64,000 nt of DNA from NCBI GenBank assembly GCA_030637515.1, contig DAOWGM010000164.1, forward strand, positions 1-64,000, written 5' to 3'. The position numbers and the translations under genes were made by a program. Below, one piece after another: positions 61,963 through 64,000 of the stretch (the stretch's first letter is position 1; every line of letters starts with the position of its first letter). Below the pieces are notes generated by a model. It searched no databases and was not told where the DNA came from. It saw only the letters and a program-made list of their open reading frames with translations. This DNA is from Bacteroidales bacterium (GTDB lineage: Bacteria; Bacteroidota; Bacteroidia; Bacteroidales; UBA12077).

Positions 61963-64000
61963 GTGAAAACAGATAAAAAGAAAATAGGATTTTTCTTTTT
62001 AATGTTATCTCTTATAAGTGCTATATTTAGGAGTCAGGTTAGTTTCCTCCTTTATCTGAGTGTAATAACTCTTATTTTGGGATTAACAGTGAATCTGAAA
62101 GAAATAATAAAGATTAAGAATTACCTTAATAGAAAACTTATATTATGGGGTCTTGTTATAGTATTTTTCATGGTTCCCATAATTTATGAGGTAGTTAAAT
62201 TCAAGAATCTTTTTAGTGAACTTTTCAACCTAATATATATAGTCGGTTTATTTATAGGATTATATTCTTATCTTATAATTGATAAGAGAAAATATAGCAA
62301 ACTGTTTTTTGATTTGTTTAAATTTCTATTTATTGTTTTTGGAGTATGCATTGTTTTTTATTATTCAATTTTATTGATAAGCTCAGGTAGTATTAACATG
62401 CTGGCTGTAAAGTCTTTGGATAATAATTTCTTTAGTTTGAATCTACTTATTCTACTATTGTTCCTCTTTGAAAAAATAAGCAAAAAGGAAAACAGGGGAG
62501 TACTACTATTCATAAATTTTCTACTAATATTAATAAGTTTATTAATTCTGTTTTCAGGCTCACGAAGAGGAATATTTATATTTACTTTATTTATCTCAGG
62601 ATTTACAATTTATTCATTAATAAATTTAAAAAGGTTAGTTAAATTAATTCCTTTCTTATCTTTTGTAATTATCTCGTTTACAATGATATTTTATTTGGCC
62701 GTGGGATCAAATTCAACATTACGTGTTTATCTTGTAGAAAAGTATTCTTCAAATAGTCAAGCACTAAAAAGTCAGATTACACAAGTTGAGTATAAGTACT
62801 TCAAGGCATTGGTGTCAGAAGTGGATTATAGTTCTTTTTACCATAGGCTATGGAATACTACAAATAAAAAACAATATCTAATTAACAACCTGCTTTCGAA
62901 AAAACATAAAAATAATTATAAAAGAGTTGATCGGAAAGAAAATTACAATAAAGCTATAGAAGAACTATATTATTACAGTTTATTAAAATCAGATATAGAA
63001 AAAACAAAAGTTTTAGCAAACGATATTTCTAAAAATATACCAGATACTTTTTTTTATGCTTCAAATATTAAAGCAATACCTTATTATTGTAATATCCCAT
63101 ATAGGTTTAAGGGCTCAATTAGTTTAGCTGGCTACAAAGGTTTATACCCTATTGATTATTCTGAAAAAACAATTGAAGGAAAAAATAGGTTGTTTATAAA
63201 GTTTAGAACATTTAGTTTAGAAACACCAAAATTCTTTATCAACTTTACAGGAATGCCAGGAAATTATTCTGTAGAATTTATTTTAGGTCTTGACACCCCT
63301 GTTCCAGAAGTAATTATTAAGTCTGAAAGAAATAATATACCTAATTGTGAAATAAAAAATATTAAATTATCTAAATTAAATGATAGTTATAGAAAGGTGA
63401 AGGTAGATTTTTTAGTTAAAAATATATCTGCAATAAATAGACTTTATCTGGAATGGAAAGATGAAGAGTCAATGTGCTTAAGTGTTTCAGATTTAAATTT
63501 TTCATTTTTTGGTGGCTCTTCCGAATATTATTTAAATCCCACTATTTTGCCAAAGCATATAAGAGTGATTCGGAAAATGAATAGAGGAAGAAACGGTCAA
63601 ATAAAGATGATTAAATTAGCTATTACTCGTCATGAATCAATGCTAAGGGAACTTACACAAAATACATATAGCCAGAACTTGATTAATGACTTGGAAAAGC
63701 TTGCAAAATCAAAGCTTTATACAAATATGTGTGATAGGTATATACAAGATTCAGTTTATTCTTTTCGTAATTTTAAAAATGAAGATTTATTCTTTTTCAG
63801 AAAAAAAATTCCTGCAATACCTGTGAGTATAGTTCACATTAATTATAAAGTAAAAATAATAAATGGTTTGAACCATAAATTAGCAAAACACCCTAATCGA
63901 AGTTTTGAGTCACTAAATTTTGATCTTGTAAAATATCAAGAGAAAGAGCTGGATGATGATTGGATTGAATATTTTCTCTCATATAAAATAAATTCAAGTT
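61963..64000 (+). CDS. Partial polymerase-like membrane protein, open to the window edge
   Basis: Not in the ORF track because it has no stop before 64000. I translated it by hand: the frame runs without a stop for 679 codons from the GTG at 61963 (one base after the pglE-like stop); the first ATG is at 62002. The first ~240 residues are hydrophobic (FFLLMLSLIS-like start, LIIVQ-type helices) with the O-antigen-polymerase-like ILFSGSRRGIFIFTLFI. The next ~440 residues are hydrophilic and mixed alpha/beta, with no transmembrane segment, so they would form a very large periplasmic domain or loop. The rest of the protein lies outside. I call it an O-antigen ligase/polymerase-like protein with unusual extracytoplasmic domain. 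Confidence 0.7.
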   Translation, partial: MKTDKKKIGFFFLMLSLISAIFRSQVSFLLYLSVITLILGLTVNLKEIIKIKNYLNRKLILWGLVIVFFMVPIIYEVVKFKNLFSELFNLIYIVGLFIGLYSYLIIDKRKYSKLFFDLFKFLFIVFGVCIVFYYSILLISSGSINMLAVKSLDNNFFSLNLLILLLFLFEKISKKENRGVLLFINFLLILISLLILFSGSRRGIFIFTLFISGFTIYSLINLKRLVKLIPFLSFVIISFTMIFYLAVGSNSTLRVYLVEKYSSNSQALKSQITQVEYKYFKALVSEVDYSSFYHRLWNTTNKKQYLINNLLSKKHKNNYKRVDRKENYNKAIEELYYYSLLKSDIEKTKVLANDISKNIPDTFFYASNIKAIPYYCNIPYRFKGSISLAGYKGLYPIDYSEKTIEGKNRLFIKFRTFSLETPKFFINFTGMPGNYSVEFILGLDTPVPEVIIKSERNNIPNCEIKNIKLSKLNDSYRKVKVDFLVKNISAINRLYLEWKDEESMCLSVSDLNFSFFGGSSEYYLNPTILPKHIRVIRKMNRGRNGQIKMIKLAITRHESMLRELTQNTYSQNLINDLEKLAKSKLYTNMCDRYIQDSVYSFRNFKNEDLFFFRKKIPAIPVSIVHINYKVKIINGLNHKLAKHPNRSFESLNFDLVKYQEKELDDDWIEYFLSYKINSS

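Noticed and set aside
1-64000. tRNA genes, CRISPR arrays, insertion sequences and attachment sites
   Set aside because: No tRNA-like T-loop with matching acceptor stem, no regularly spaced direct repeats, and no transposase or integrase frame was seen by eye.

Overview
The window is AT-rich (about one third G+C by eye) and reads as a chromosomal segment of a Bacteroidota bacterium, probably an anaerobic or facultative member of the Bacteroidales/Marinilabiliales side of the phylum. The signs are several upstream regions with the Bacteroidota -7 element TAnnTTTG, a TonB receptor with a long N-terminal extension, LysM/periplasmic-binding and M23/M28 peptidases of the types common there, and a redox locus for NAD(P)H/ferredoxin electron exchange. 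No tRNA, rRNA, CRISPR array or insertion sequence was seen.

Layout. (1) 0.4-10.8 kb: redox block on the + strand. It holds a NuoE-like subunit, a NuoF-like subunit and a 1232-residue fusion (2Fe-2S ferredoxin + GltD-like flavoprotein + 4Fe-4S + NuoG-like domain). These are followed by a cysteine-knuckle protein, NfnA, an NfnB carrying the same cysteine module at its N-terminus, and a rubrerythrin-like diiron protein. (2) 10.9-13.4 kb: a LysM/periplasmic-binding-fold protein and a small orphan gene. (3) 13.4-28.2 kb: a signalling block. A Crp-family regulator and a receiver protein run leftward; a full chemotaxis cluster runs rightward: two CheY-like receivers, a long coiled-coil protein with two CheZ-like motifs, STAS, CheA, CheW, MCP, CheR, a histidine-kinase homologue lacking its phospho-acceptor His, CheD, CheB and a PAS/GAF sensor. 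(4) 28.4-41 kb: two phosphatase lipoproteins, an ECF sigma/anti-sigma/DUF4097-like operon, a TonB receptor preceded by a small ORF that shares its N-terminal motif, a Glu-rich lipoprotein, and a leftward operon of M23 peptidase, M28 peptidase and a membrane protein. (5) 41-43.5 kb: a coiled-coil protein, ZapA, a 6S-like RNA and RNase Y. (6) 43.6-64 kb: a surface polysaccharide cluster running off the right edge.

How the genes work together. The polysaccharide cluster encodes a WbpA/B/E/D-type set, which would make UDP-2,3-diacetamido-2,3-dideoxy-glucuronate, plus a UDP-hexuronate epimerase, Wzx, a Wzy-like polymerase, a pyruvyl-transferase-like protein and a GT4 glycosyltransferase. A PglD/PglC/PglE-type bacillosamine set follows, together with a FemAB-like protein, a divergent DegT-like protein, a polymerase fused to a phosphoglycosyltransferase, and a further polymerase-like gene that is open to the window edge and absent from the ORF track. 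A MaoC/CitE-type CoA pair and a truncated PP-loop gene lie between the two halves.

The most unusual items are the cysteine module shared by NfnB and its neighbour, the double CheZ-like motif protein, the Wzy-phosphoglycosyltransferase fusion, the TonB-receptor-like leader ORF and the 6S-like RNA. All assignments come from reading motifs by eye; no database search was run.
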